Shown: positions 48,807 to 57,591 of the stretch, one piece after another
How positions within the stretch are numbered: position 1 is the first letter of the stretch
How the letters are laid out: every line of letters begins with the position of its first letter
Assembly (NCBI RefSeq): GCF_005893125.1
Contig: NZ_VCJS01000061.1
Location: forward strand, 1-62,190
Source: Nonomuraea basaltis
GTDB taxonomy: Bacteria > Actinomycetota > Actinomycetes > Streptosporangiales > Streptosporangiaceae
Length of the DNA: 62,190 bases
Direction: 5' to 3'
Position numbers and translations under genes: made by a program
The notes under the pieces: model-generated
The model's database searches: none
What the model was told of the DNA's origin: nothing
The model's input: only the letters and a program-made list of their open reading frames with translations

Positions 48807-50450
48807 GTGAGCAGACAGAGTCTGAGCAAGGCGCACGAGAAGATCACGGAATTGTCGTGGGAACCGACGTTCGCCACCCCGGCGAAGAAGTTCGGCACCG
48901 ACTACAAGTTCGACAAGTCGCCGAAGAAGGACCCGCTGAAGCAGATCCTGCGCTCCTACTTCCCGATGGAGGAGGAGAAGGACAACCGGGTATTCGGCGC
49001 AATGGACGGCGCGATTCGCGGAAACATGTTCCGGCAGGTCCAGGAGCGCTGGATGGAGTGGCAGAAGCTGTTCCTGTCCATCATCCCGTTCCCGGAGATC
49101 TCGGCGGCGCGGGCGATGCCGCTGGCGATCGACGCCGTGCCCAACCCGCAGATCCACAACGGCCTCGCGGTGCAGATGATCGACGAGGTCCGGCACTCGA
49201 CGATCCAGATGAACCTCAAGCGCCTGTACATGAACCACTACATCGACCCGGCCGGGTTCGACATCACCGAGAAGGCGTTCGCCAACAGCTACTGCGGCAC
49301 CATCGGCCGCCAGTTCGGCGAGGGCTTCATCACCGGCGACGCCATCACCGCGGCGAACGTGTACCTGACGCTGGTCGCGGAGACCGCGTTCACGAACACG
49401 CTGTTCGTGGCGATGCCGTCCGAGGCGGCCGCCAACGGCGACTACCTGCTTCCGACGGTGTTCCACTCGGTGCAGTCCGACGAGTCGCGGCACATCAGCA
49501 ACGGCTACTCGATCCTGCTGATGGCGCTGGCGGACGAGGACAACCGCCAGCTGCTGGAACGGGACCTGCGCTACGCCTGGTGGAACAACCACTGCGTCGT
49601 GGACGCGGCGATCGGCACGTTCATCGAGTACGGCACCAAGGACCGCCGCAAGGACCGGGACTCCTACGCCGAGATGTGGCGGCGGTGGATCTACGACGAC
49701 TACTACCGCAGCTACCTGATCCCGCTGGAGAAGTACGGCCTGGTCATCCCGCACGACCTGGTCGAGAAGGCGTGGGACCGGATCTACAACCAGCACTACG
49801 TGCACCGCGTCGCGCAGTTCTTCGCGACCGGCTGGCCGGTCAACTACTGGCGGATCGACGCCATGACCGACGCCGACTTCGAGTGGTTCGAGCACAAGTA
49901 TCCCGGCTGGTACGACCAGTTCGGCAACTGGTGGGAGGCCTACAACCGGCTCGCCTACCCCGGCAGGAACAAGCCGATCGCCTTCGAGAACGTCGGCTAC
50001 GAGTACCCGCACCGCTGCTGGGCGTGCATGGTGCCCGCGCTGATCCGCGAGGACCTGGTCGTCGAGAAGGTCGACGGCCAGTGGCGCACCTACTGCTCGG
50101 AGACCTGCCACTGGACCGACGCGGTGGCGTTCCGGCCCGAGTACGAGGGCAGGGACACCCCGAACATGGGGCGGCTCACCGGCAAGCGGGAGTGGGAAAC
50201 GCTGTACCACGGCCAGGACCTCGCCGACATCATCTCCGACCTCGGTTACGTCCGAGACGACGGCAAGACCCTCATCCCGCAACCGCACCTCGACCTCAGC
50301 GACCCCAAGAAGCTGTGGACGCTCGACGACGTGCGCGGCATCCCGTTCGGCAGCCCGAATGTGACCCTCAACGAGATGACCGACGCCGAGCGCGAGGCGT
50401 GGGCCGCCTCCTACCGGGCCAACCCGAACCGGACGCCGTCGGGCGTGTGA
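48807..50450 (+). CDS. mimA: Binuclear iron monooxygenase, hydroxylase large subunit (MimA/PrmA)
   Basis: A 547-residue protein nearly superimposable on mycobacterial MimA. The di-iron ligands are all present: Glu97 (FPEIS), Glu127 and His130 (DEVRH), Glu192 (VAETA), Glu226 and His229 (DESRH). A C-terminal Cys set (C404, C407, C430, C434) is probably a zinc site. With MimB, MimC and MimD it hydroxylates propane, acetone or phenol using O2 and NADH. The start is GTG 48807 (SRQSLSKAHEKITELSWEP), ten bases after GAGAGAGG. It is the first gene of the operon. Confidence 0.95.
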   Translation: MSRQSLSKAHEKITELSWEPTFATPAKKFGTDYKFDKSPKKDPLKQILRSYFPMEEEKDNRVFGAMDGAIRGNMFRQVQERWMEWQKLFLSIIPFPEISAARAMPLAIDAVPNPQIHNGLAVQMIDEVRHSTIQMNLKRLYMNHYIDPAGFDITEKAFANSYCGTIGRQFGEGFITGDAITAANVYLTLVAETAFTNTLFVAMPSEAAANGDYLLPTVFHSVQSDESRHISNGYSILLMALADEDNRQLLERDLRYAWWNNHCVVDAAIGTFIEYGTKDRRKDRDSYAEMWRRWIYDDYYRSYLIPLEKYGLVIPHDLVEKAWDRIYNQHYVHRVAQFFATGWPVNYWRIDAMTDADFEWFEHKYPGWYDQFGNWWEAYNRLAYPGRNKPIAFENVGYEYPHRCWACMVPALIREDLVVEKVDGQWRTYCSETCHWTDAVAFRPEYEGRDTPNMGRLTGKREWETLYHGQDLADIISDLGYVRDDGKTLIPQPHLDLSDPKKLWTLDDVRGIPFGSPNVTLNEMTDAEREAWAASYRANPNRTPSGV

Positions 50451-50541
50451 CCGACGCCGTGGACCAGGGCGGGGTGGGCAGTGCACACCACCCACCTCGC
50501 GCTGCACGGTCCCGAACCCGCGTCGAAAGGGCGGCAAGGCG

Positions 50542-51582
50542 ATGGACGATCAGCACAAGGTGCGTTTCGAGCCCGTGGGCATCGAGATCGAGGTGTCCGA
50601 GGACGAGACCGTTCTCGACGCGGCGTTCCGGCAGGGCGTGATGCTCATGCACGGGTGTAAAGAAGGCCAGTGTTCGGCGTGCAAGTCGTTCCTGCTCGAC
50701 GGCGACGTCCAGATGGACCGCTACTCGACGTTCGCGCTCGCCGACTACGAGAGCGACGAGGGATATGTCCTGCTCTGCCGGTCGCACGCCTACTCCGACC
50801 TGCAGGTCGAGCTGATCAACTTCGACGAGGAGATGATCCACTCCGGGCTGCCGGTGGTGACGGTGAGCACCGAGATCGTGTCGATGACCGACCTGAGCCG
50901 CGACATCACCCGGCTGGTGCTGCGGATCGTGGAGGGGGAGCTGCGCTTCTACCCCGGCCAGTACGTCGACATCCGGATCCCGGACCACGACGAGCACCGG
51001 TCGTTCTCGATGGCGGCGCCGGCGTCCCCGGACGGGACGCTCGAGTTCATCATCAAGCGCTACCCCGGCGGTCACTTCTCCGGCCTCCTGGAAGGGCATC
51101 TGGACGTCGGCGACAAGCTCGACGTGACCGGCCCGTACGGGACGTTCACCCTCAAGGCCTCCTCGGAACGCAGGCTCGTGTTCGCGGCCGGTGGCGCCGG
51201 GATGGCGCCGATGCTGGCCCTGCTGCGGCAGATGGCCGAGAGCCGAAACGAGCGCGAGGTCGTCTTCTACTACGGGGCGCGCACCGAAGCGGACCTGATC
51301 TCGCTCGAGGACATCGCGGAACTGCGGGAACGGTTGCCACAACTGACGTTCGTGCCGTGCCTGTCGGAGTCCTGGCCCGAGGACTGGAACGAGGCCACCA
51401 CCGGCTTCGTCCACGACGTCGTCGGCCGGCACGAGGATTCGCTGTCGTCGTGCGACGTCTACCTGTGCGGGCCGCCCCCGATGATCGACGCCGCACTGGG
51501 ACTGCTGAGCGAGGTGGGCGTCCCGCAGGAGCAGATCCACTTCGACAAGTTCACCATCACCGCCCAATCCGGCAACGACTGA
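50542..51582 (+). CDS. mimB: Monooxygenase reductase (MimB/PrmB)
   Basis: This 346-residue reductase has an N-terminal plant-type [2Fe-2S] ferredoxin domain with Cys39, Cys44, Cys47 and Cys79 (GCKEGQCSACKS ... LLCR), an FAD domain with RSFSMA (153-158), and an NAD domain with GGAGMAP (217-223) and YLCGPPPM near the end. It passes electrons from NADH through FAD and the cluster to the di-iron centre of MimA. It begins 91 bases after mimA; all other intervals in the operon are shorter. Confidence 0.95.
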   Translation: MDDQHKVRFEPVGIEIEVSEDETVLDAAFRQGVMLMHGCKEGQCSACKSFLLDGDVQMDRYSTFALADYESDEGYVLLCRSHAYSDLQVELINFDEEMIHSGLPVVTVSTEIVSMTDLSRDITRLVLRIVEGELRFYPGQYVDIRIPDHDEHRSFSMAAPASPDGTLEFIIKRYPGGHFSGLLEGHLDVGDKLDVTGPYGTFTLKASSERRLVFAAGGAGMAPMLALLRQMAESRNEREVVFYYGARTEADLISLEDIAELRERLPQLTFVPCLSESWPEDWNEATTGFVHDVVGRHEDSLSSCDVYLCGPPPMIDAALGLLSEVGVPQEQIHFDKFTITAQSGND

Positions 51583-51616
51583 CCGCCCGCCACACCATCA
51601 GGAAAGAAGGCTGTTC

Positions 51617-52732
51617 ATGAGCACGCCAGCCAAGGAGAAGCGGCAGCACCAGGCTCCCGTCAGCTTCCCGAAGCCCGAGTTCACCGGCGCAGAGGCGGGG
51701 ATGCTGGAATTCCCGAGCTCCAACAGCAGGTCCTACAACTACTTCAAACCGAAGAAGATGCGCGCCACCGTTTACGAGGACGTCACCACCGACGTCCAGC
51801 CGGACCCGGAGCGGCACCTCACCCAGGGCTGGATCTACGGGTTCGCGGACGGCGAAGGCGGCTACCCGCTCGACTGGACCGCGCTCAAGAGCGGCAACTG
51901 GCACGCCTTCCTCGACCCCAACGAGGAGTGGGAGCAGACGATCTACCGCAACAACGCCAACGTGGTGCGGCAGATCGAACTCAACCTCCAGAACGCCAAG
52001 GAGGCCGGCGCCTACGCGCACTGGTCGCCGACCTGGACCCGGTTCGTCGCCGAGAACGTCGGCGCCTGGATGCACGCCGAGCAGGGCCTGGGCATGCACG
52101 TCTTCGTGTCCGCTCAGCGGTCCGCGCCGACCAACATGATCAACAATGCGATCGCCGTGAACAGCGTCCACCGGCTGCGCTTCGCGCAGGACATCGCGCT
52201 GTACAACCTGGATCTGAGCCAGTCCCTCGAGGCCTTCGACGGCGGCGCGCACCGCGCCACATGGAAGGACAACCCGTCGTGGCAAGGGGTTCGGGAGAAC
52301 GTGGAACTGCTGACCGCGGTCGAGGACTGGGCCGAGGCGGTGTTCGCGACCAACGTCGTGTTCGAGCCGCTCGTGGGTGTGCTGTTCCGCAGCGACCTCG
52401 TCATGCAGATCGCGGCGCGCAACGGCGACTACATCACCCCGACGCTGATCGGCGCGGGCGAGAACGACTACACCCGCGACCTGCGCTACACCCGCGCGCT
52501 GTTCTCGTTGCTGGCCGGCGACGCCGAGCACGGCGAGCAGAACAGGTCCGTCATGCAGGGCTGGCTCGACAAGTGGGTGCCGGTCAGCCGGCGCGCCGCG
52601 TACGAGCTGCAGCCCATCTGGTCGCAGCCGGCGGACCGGGTGGTCACCTTCGCGGACTCGTACTCCGCCGCGACCGCCGATTTCCAGACCCTGATCACCG
52701 ACCTCGGCCTCGTCGCGGCGAAGGAGCAGTGA
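51617..52732 (+). CDS. mimC: Binuclear iron monooxygenase, hydroxylase small subunit (MimC/PrmC)
   Basis: A 371-residue beta subunit of the hydroxylase: SFPKPEFTGAEAGMLEFPSSNSRSYNYFKPKKMRATVYEDVT at the start, then a helical bundle of the ferritin-like fold (HWSPTWTRFVAENVGAWMHAEQGLGMHVFVSAQRSAPTNMINNAI) without the iron ligands. It forms the (alpha-beta)2 dimer with MimA. AAGAAGG precedes the start. The following gene starts one base after its stop. Confidence 0.95.
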   Translation: MSTPAKEKRQHQAPVSFPKPEFTGAEAGMLEFPSSNSRSYNYFKPKKMRATVYEDVTTDVQPDPERHLTQGWIYGFADGEGGYPLDWTALKSGNWHAFLDPNEEWEQTIYRNNANVVRQIELNLQNAKEAGAYAHWSPTWTRFVAENVGAWMHAEQGLGMHVFVSAQRSAPTNMINNAIAVNSVHRLRFAQDIALYNLDLSQSLEAFDGGAHRATWKDNPSWQGVRENVELLTAVEDWAEAVFATNVVFEPLVGVLFRSDLVMQIAARNGDYITPTLIGAGENDYTRDLRYTRALFSLLAGDAEHGEQNRSVMQGWLDKWVPVSRRAAYELQPIWSQPADRVVTFADSYSAATADFQTLITDLGLVAAKEQ

Positions 52733-52733
52733 A

Positions 52734-53084
52734 GTGACCTCTTCTGCGAGTTTCGACGTCAACCGGACGTCGTCCAACATGTGCGGCGTCACGCTCATGA
52801 ACAACCAGAACGGCTACGTCGTCGCGGAGGTCATGGGCGCCAAGGACGGCATCGTGATCTCCGAGTACCCGTCGATGATCCGCGTGGACGGTCAGAACAA
52901 GATCGTCTTCGACTACCAGGAGATCTCCGAGGCCCTGGGCACGGAGTTCGACGGGTCGGACTTCGAGGAGATCATGTCGACCCACTACGGCCGCATGGTC
53001 CACCTCGACGACAAGACGATCATGTTCGCCAATCCCGAGGACGCCGCCGAGTACATCGGCTTCGATCTCACGCCCGTGGAGTAG
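52734..53084 (+). CDS. mimD: Monooxygenase coupling/effector protein (MimD/PrmD)
   Basis: A 116-residue effector protein of the MmoB/DmpM family: SNMCGVTLMNNQNGYVVAEVMGAKDGIVISEYPSMIRVDGQNKIVFDY, then FEEIMSTHYGRMVHLDDKTIMFANPEDAAEYIGF. It has no cofactor; it binds the hydroxylase and tunes O2 activation. The start is GTG 52734, one base after the mimC stop, so the two are coupled. Confidence 0.95.
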   Translation: MTSSASFDVNRTSSNMCGVTLMNNQNGYVVAEVMGAKDGIVISEYPSMIRVDGQNKIVFDYQEISEALGTEFDGSDFEEIMSTHYGRMVHLDDKTIMFANPEDAAEYIGFDLTPVE

Positions 53085-53099
53085 AGGAGATCCGAACAG

Positions 53100-54128
53100 A
53101 TGTACACCAAGGACGGCGAGGACTACTTCATCGTCGATTCGCACATCGCCCTGTGGGACGGCCGCGAGCAGAACTGCCGCAACATCCACGGCAAGCAGTT
53201 CATCGACTGCTTCTACGACTACCACAAGAACCTGAGCCCCGAAGACGCCGTGTGGCCGTACGACGAGTACACCTACTACGGCGGTGAACGCCTGATGAAG
53301 GACCTCTTCACCGACGGCTACGTCGACCACGCGATCTTCCAGCCGGCCTACCTCGGCGACTTCTACCGCAACGGGTTCGGGCAGACCGAAGAGGCGTGGG
53401 CGCTGACCCAGCAGCATCCCGGCAAGCTCACGTACAACCACAACTTCGACCCGCGCAACGAGCAGGCCGGGCTCGACCGGCTGCGCTCGGACGCCGAACG
53501 GTTCGGGCTCAAGGGAGTCAAGCTCTACACCGCCGAGTGGCACGGCGACTCCCGCGGCTACAAGCTCACCGACCCGTGGTCGTACCGGTACCTGGAAGCC
53601 TGCCAGGAGCTGGGCATCACCAACATCCACGTGCACAAGGGACCGACGATCCGCCCGCTCGACCGGGACTCCTTCGACGTCGCCGACATCGACGCCGTGG
53701 CGACGGACTTCACCGGCCTCAACTTCATCGTGGAGCACGTCGGACTGCCGCGCCTGGAGGACTTCTGCTGGATCGCCACTCAGGAGCCCAACGTCTACGG
53801 CGGACTGGCCGTCGCGATGCCGTTCATCCACACCAGACCGCGGTACTTCGCCCAGATCATCGGCGAGCTCCTCTACTGGATCGGGGAGGACCGGATCATG
53901 TTCTCCAGCGACTACGCGCTCTGGACGCCGAAGTGGCTGATCGAGAAGTTCGTGGACTTCCAGATCCCGGCGGACCTGGACGAATACTCGCCGCTCACGA
54001 CCGATGTGAAGCGGAAGATCCTCGGCCTCACCGCCGCCCGGCTCTACGATCTGGCTGTACCGGAAGGGCTCGCGTCGAAGATCCCGGTGGAGCCCGCGGC
54101 CGAGGTCGCGGTGGGTGCGTCGGCATGA
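53100..54128 (+). CDS. Amidohydrolase-family protein of the mim operon
   Basis: A 342-residue metal-dependent TIM-barrel hydrolase (amidohydrolase 2 type): FIVDSHIALWDGREQN at the N-terminus, KLTYNHNFDPRNEQAGLDRLRSDAERFGLKGVKLYT, HVHKGPTIRPLDRDSFDVADIDAVATDFTGLNFIVEHVGLPRLED and DRIMFSSDYALWTPKWLIE. The first motif reads DSH.A.W instead of HxH, as in its homologue in mycobacterial mim clusters. Its role with the monooxygenase is not established. It ends in an ATGA overlap with the next gene. Confidence 0.85.
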   Translation: MYTKDGEDYFIVDSHIALWDGREQNCRNIHGKQFIDCFYDYHKNLSPEDAVWPYDEYTYYGGERLMKDLFTDGYVDHAIFQPAYLGDFYRNGFGQTEEAWALTQQHPGKLTYNHNFDPRNEQAGLDRLRSDAERFGLKGVKLYTAEWHGDSRGYKLTDPWSYRYLEACQELGITNIHVHKGPTIRPLDRDSFDVADIDAVATDFTGLNFIVEHVGLPRLEDFCWIATQEPNVYGGLAVAMPFIHTRPRYFAQIIGELLYWIGEDRIMFSSDYALWTPKWLIEKFVDFQIPADLDEYSPLTTDVKRKILGLTAARLYDLAVPEGLASKIPVEPAAEVAVGASA

Positions 54129-54850
54129 TCGCCCAGGACCCGCGCGGTGCGGTGGTCACCGCGTTGAGCACCGTTCGGGATCCGGAGCTGGACGAGTCGA
54201 TCGTCGACCTCGGATTCGTCACGGAGACCACCGTCGTGGGCGGCCGCGCGGAAGTGCGGCTCCGGCTGCCGACGTACTTCTGCGCGCCGAACTTCGCCTA
54301 CCTCATGGTGGCCGACGCATACGACGCCGCGATGGCCGTCGAGGGCGTCGATCACGTGTCCGTCGTGCTGGAGGAGCACTTCGCCGCCGCCGAGATCAAC
54401 GCAGGCGTCGCTGCCGGGTCGGGCTTCGTCGGGTCGTTCCCCGGGGAGGCCGTGGCCGAACTGCACGACCTGCGGCGCAACTTCCAGCGCAAGGCGCACA
54501 CCGCGTGCCTGGAACGCGCCTGCCGGCGGCTCATCAAGGACGGCTGGACGGTCGAGGGGTTGTCCCAGGCGCACCTGGGAGATCTGCCGGACAGCCCCGA
54601 ACGCGCCAGCCTGCTGCGTCGACGCGCCGACATCGGCCTGCCGGTGGCAGCCGACTCGCCGGTGTTCGTCGACGAAGGCGGCGAACCGGTGCCGGCGGAG
54701 CAGATCCCGCTCCGGCTCCGGTTCGCCCGCACCGTCCGCGTGAGCATCGAAGGCAACGCGCACTTCTGCCGCGGCCTGCTCACCACCCGCTACCCGCACG
54801 CGGCCGCCGACCAGCGACCCCGTCACCCGGAACAGGAGGCGTCGGCATGA
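54125..54850 (+). CDS. DUF59/MIP18-like iron-sulfur assembly protein with long C-terminal extension
   Basis: A 241-residue protein. Residues 8-100 are a DUF59 domain (VVTALSTVRDPELDESIVDLGFVTETTVV ... RLRLPTYFCAPNFAYLMVADAYDAA) with a cysteine in YFCAPN. Proteins of this family help load Fe-S or iron centres. Free-standing members have about 100 residues; here about 140 more follow, with three further cysteines (HTACLERACRR and AHFCRG). ATGA overlaps at both ends tie it into the operon. Metal loading of MimA or MimB is inference. Confidence 0.8.
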   Translation: MIAQDPRGAVVTALSTVRDPELDESIVDLGFVTETTVVGGRAEVRLRLPTYFCAPNFAYLMVADAYDAAMAVEGVDHVSVVLEEHFAAAEINAGVAAGSGFVGSFPGEAVAELHDLRRNFQRKAHTACLERACRRLIKDGWTVEGLSQAHLGDLPDSPERASLLRRRADIGLPVAADSPVFVDEGGEPVPAEQIPLRLRFARTVRVSIEGNAHFCRGLLTTRYPHAAADQRPRHPEQEASA

Positions 54851-55872
54851 AGGCCGTCCAGCTCGGGAAGTACCACGCGGCGCCGGAGTTGGTCCACGTC
54901 GCCGATCCGGAGATCAACTCGCCGCTGGACGTGATCGTCCGGATCGGCGGGGCCGGTGTCTGCAGAACCGACCTGCACATCATCGAAGGCCAGTGGGCGA
55001 AGAAGTCCAATGTGGATCTGCCGTACACGATCGGCCACGAGAACGCCGGCTGGGTGCAGGCGGTCGGCAGCGCCGTGACCAACGTGGCCGTCGGCGACGC
55101 GGTGATCCTGCACCCGCTGGTGACCTGCGGGCTGTGCCGGGCCTGCCGCTTCGGCGACGACGTGCACTGCGTCAACTCCTCGTTCCCCGGCATCGACACG
55201 GACGGCGGGTACGCGGAGTACCTGAAGACGACGGCACGGTCGGCGATCCGGCTCGACGACTCGCTCCAGCCGGCCGACGTGGCAGCGCTCGCCGACGCCG
55301 GGCTTACCGCCTACCACGCGGTGGCCAAGGCGGCCCGCGTCCTGCGCCCCGGCGACAAGGCGTTGGTCATCGGCGCGGGCGGGCTCGGCCACATCGGCGT
55401 CCAGGTGCTGCGCGCGTTGTCCTCGGCGGAGATGATCGTGGTCGACCGCAACGCCGACGCCTTGGCACTGGCCAAGCAGCTCGGCGCCGACCACACCGTG
55501 CTCGCCGACGGCAACCAGGTCGAAGCCGTCCGGGAGTTGACCGGTGGAAACGGCGCCGAGGCGGTCATCGACTTCGTCGGCGAGGGCGGCGCGATCGAGG
55601 ACGGCGTCGCGAGCCTGCGCCGCAACGGCAGCTACTACGTCATCGGCTACGGCGGCGCCCTCAATGTGCCGACAATCGACATCATCTCCACCGAGATCAA
55701 CTTCATCGGCAACCTGGTCGGCTCCTACAACGACCTTGCCGAGCTGATGGTCCTGGCCGCCCAAGGCAAAGTCACCCTGCACACCTCCACGTACGCCCTG
55801 TCCGACTTCGCCAAGGCCCTGGACGACCTCGACCGCGGCGAGGTCCGCGGCCGGGCGATCCTCGTGCCCTAG
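54847..55872 (+). CDS. Zinc alcohol dehydrogenase of the mim operon
   Basis: This 341-residue medium-chain dehydrogenase has catalytic zinc ligands Cys39 (GVCRTD) and His64-Glu65 (IGHENAG), a structural zinc set CGLCRACRFGDDVHC with four cysteines, and Rossmann loop GAGGLGHIGVQ. It is well placed to oxidise the alcohol formed by the monooxygenase, such as 2-propanol to acetone or acetol onwards. The start overlaps the upstream stop (ATGA). Confidence 0.9.
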   Translation: MKAVQLGKYHAAPELVHVADPEINSPLDVIVRIGGAGVCRTDLHIIEGQWAKKSNVDLPYTIGHENAGWVQAVGSAVTNVAVGDAVILHPLVTCGLCRACRFGDDVHCVNSSFPGIDTDGGYAEYLKTTARSAIRLDDSLQPADVAALADAGLTAYHAVAKAARVLRPGDKALVIGAGGLGHIGVQVLRALSSAEMIVVDRNADALALAKQLGADHTVLADGNQVEAVRELTGGNGAEAVIDFVGEGGAIEDGVASLRRNGSYYVIGYGGALNVPTIDIISTEINFIGNLVGSYNDLAELMVLAAQGKVTLHTSTYALSDFAKALDDLDRGEVRGRAILVP

Positions 55873-55913
55873 ATCCCCGCAGCCACCACCACACACCCCG
55901 GAAGAAGGACGTC

Positions 55914-57563
55914 ATGGCCAAGGATCTGCGGTTCAACGTCGAGGCGCGGCAACTGCTGGAGACCGGCGTGAACGCGCTCGCCGACGCGGTCAAGGTCACC
56001 CTCGGTCCCAAGGGGCGCAACGCCGTCATCGAGAAGCTGGTCGGCGCGCCCACGATCACCAACGACGGCGTCACCATCGCGCGGGAGATCCAGCTACGCA
56101 ACCCGTTCGCCAACATGGGTGCACAGCTCGTCAAGGAGGTGGCCACCAAGACCAATGGCGTGGCGGGCGACGGCACCACCACCGCGACCGTGCTGGCGCA
56201 GGCCATGGTCCGCGAGGGCCTGCGGGCGGTGGGCGAGGGCGCCAACCCGATGCAGCTCAAGGTCGGCGTCGAGGCCGCCGTCGAAGCCGTGCTCGACCGG
56301 TTGTCCAGCGAGGCCAGTGAAGTAAGCGGCCCGTCCGACCTGGCGAGCGTGGCGATGTTGTCGGCCAACAACGACCGCGAGATCGGCGAGGCGATCGCGT
56401 CGGCGATCAGCCGGGTCGGCCGCCGCGGCGTCGTCACCGTCGAGGAGTCGCCGACGTTCGGGCTCGACGTCACCTACGTCGACGGCGTCGAGATCGACAA
56501 CGGCTACATCTCGCCCTACATGGTGACCGACCGCGAACGTATGGAAGCGGTCTTCGACAACCCCTACGTGCTGCTCACGTCGGAGAAGATCACCAAGGTC
56601 CAGGAGCTGATGCCGGTCCTGGAGCAGGTCACCAGGTCCGGTCGCCAGCTGCTGATCTTCGCCCAGAACGTCGAAGGCCCGGCGCTGGGCATGCTGGTGG
56701 CCAACAACGTTCACAACACGTTCCGCTCGGTCGTCGTGCGCGCGCCCGGGTTCGGCCATCGGCGCGTCGCCGAGCTGAGCGACCTGGCGATCTGGATGGG
56801 CGGCCAGGTGATCACCTCCGACGCCGGCCTCGCCCTGGACACCGTGCGACTCGACCAGTTGGGCCAGGTCCGCAGGGTGACCGTCACCGACAACACGACC
56901 ACGCTCGTCGGCGGCGCCGGCCCGGACCGCGAGGTCTCCGCGCGCATCGAGCAGCTCAAGACGGAGTTCGAGCGGGCCGCCAACGACCACGACAGGGATG
57001 CTCTGCAGGCCCGGATCGCCCGGCTGTCCGGCAGCGTCGCGGTCATCCACGTCGGCGCGGCCACCGGCGTCGAGCTCACCGAGAAACAGCACCGGGTCGA
57101 GGACTCGCTGTCGGCGACCAGGGCGGCGCTCGAAGAGGGCGTCGTGGCGGGCGGCGGCGCCGCGCTGGTGCAGGCGGGCGGCGCGATCGACGCGCTGGAA
57201 CTGCCGGGCGAGAAGGGGTTGGGCGCCCGGATCGTGCGCGACGCCCTCGCGGAACCGCTGCGCTGGATCGCCATCAACGCGGGCTACCACGGGGACGAGA
57301 TCGTCGACGCCGTCAAGAACCTGCCGACGGGGCACGGGTTCAACGCCGTCACCGGCGAGTTCGGGGACATGTTCGACTTCGGCATCATCGACCCGTTGAA
57401 GGTGACCCGCTCCGCCCTGCAGAGCGCCGCCTCCATCGCCGCGCTGCTGCTGACCACCGAGACGCTGATCGTCGAGGAGGTCGTGGGCAATCCGGGCGCG
57501 ATTTACGCACCCGGATTCGGTGACCTCGCAGAAGGTCTCGTGCGGCCGTCGAACATCCCGTGA
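55914..57563 (+). CDS. mimG: Dedicated chaperonin GroEL (MimG)
   Basis: A 549-residue GroEL. It keeps GDGTTTATVLAQ, NDGVTIAREI, the late catalytic Asp in VEDSLSATRAALEEGVVAGGGAAL, and the overall length. Differences from housekeeping GroEL: the block APGFGDRR reads APGFGHRR, and the flexible GGM tail is replaced by GFGDLAEGLVRPSNIP. No groES is adjacent. In mycobacteria MimG is needed for productive folding of MimA. AAGAAGGA precedes ATG 55914, 42 bases after the dehydrogenase. Confidence 0.9.
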   Translation: MAKDLRFNVEARQLLETGVNALADAVKVTLGPKGRNAVIEKLVGAPTITNDGVTIAREIQLRNPFANMGAQLVKEVATKTNGVAGDGTTTATVLAQAMVREGLRAVGEGANPMQLKVGVEAAVEAVLDRLSSEASEVSGPSDLASVAMLSANNDREIGEAIASAISRVGRRGVVTVEESPTFGLDVTYVDGVEIDNGYISPYMVTDRERMEAVFDNPYVLLTSEKITKVQELMPVLEQVTRSGRQLLIFAQNVEGPALGMLVANNVHNTFRSVVVRAPGFGHRRVAELSDLAIWMGGQVITSDAGLALDTVRLDQLGQVRRVTVTDNTTTLVGGAGPDREVSARIEQLKTEFERAANDHDRDALQARIARLSGSVAVIHVGAATGVELTEKQHRVEDSLSATRAALEEGVVAGGGAALVQAGGAIDALELPGEKGLGARIVRDALAEPLRWIAINAGYHGDEIVDAVKNLPTGHGFNAVTGEFGDMFDFGIIDPLKVTRSALQSAASIAALLLTTETLIVEEVVGNPGAIYAPGFGDLAEGLVRPSNIP

Positions 57564-57591
57564 TGCTCGGCCGGACCCGTCAGGAGTCGAC

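Noticed and set aside
48501..50537. A 678-codon open frame antisense to mimA
   Set aside because: It is the shadow of a high-GC gene: wobble positions rich in G and C keep the opposite frame open. The sense strand encodes an unmistakable MimA, and the antisense product is Arg/Val/Leu-rich with no domain.
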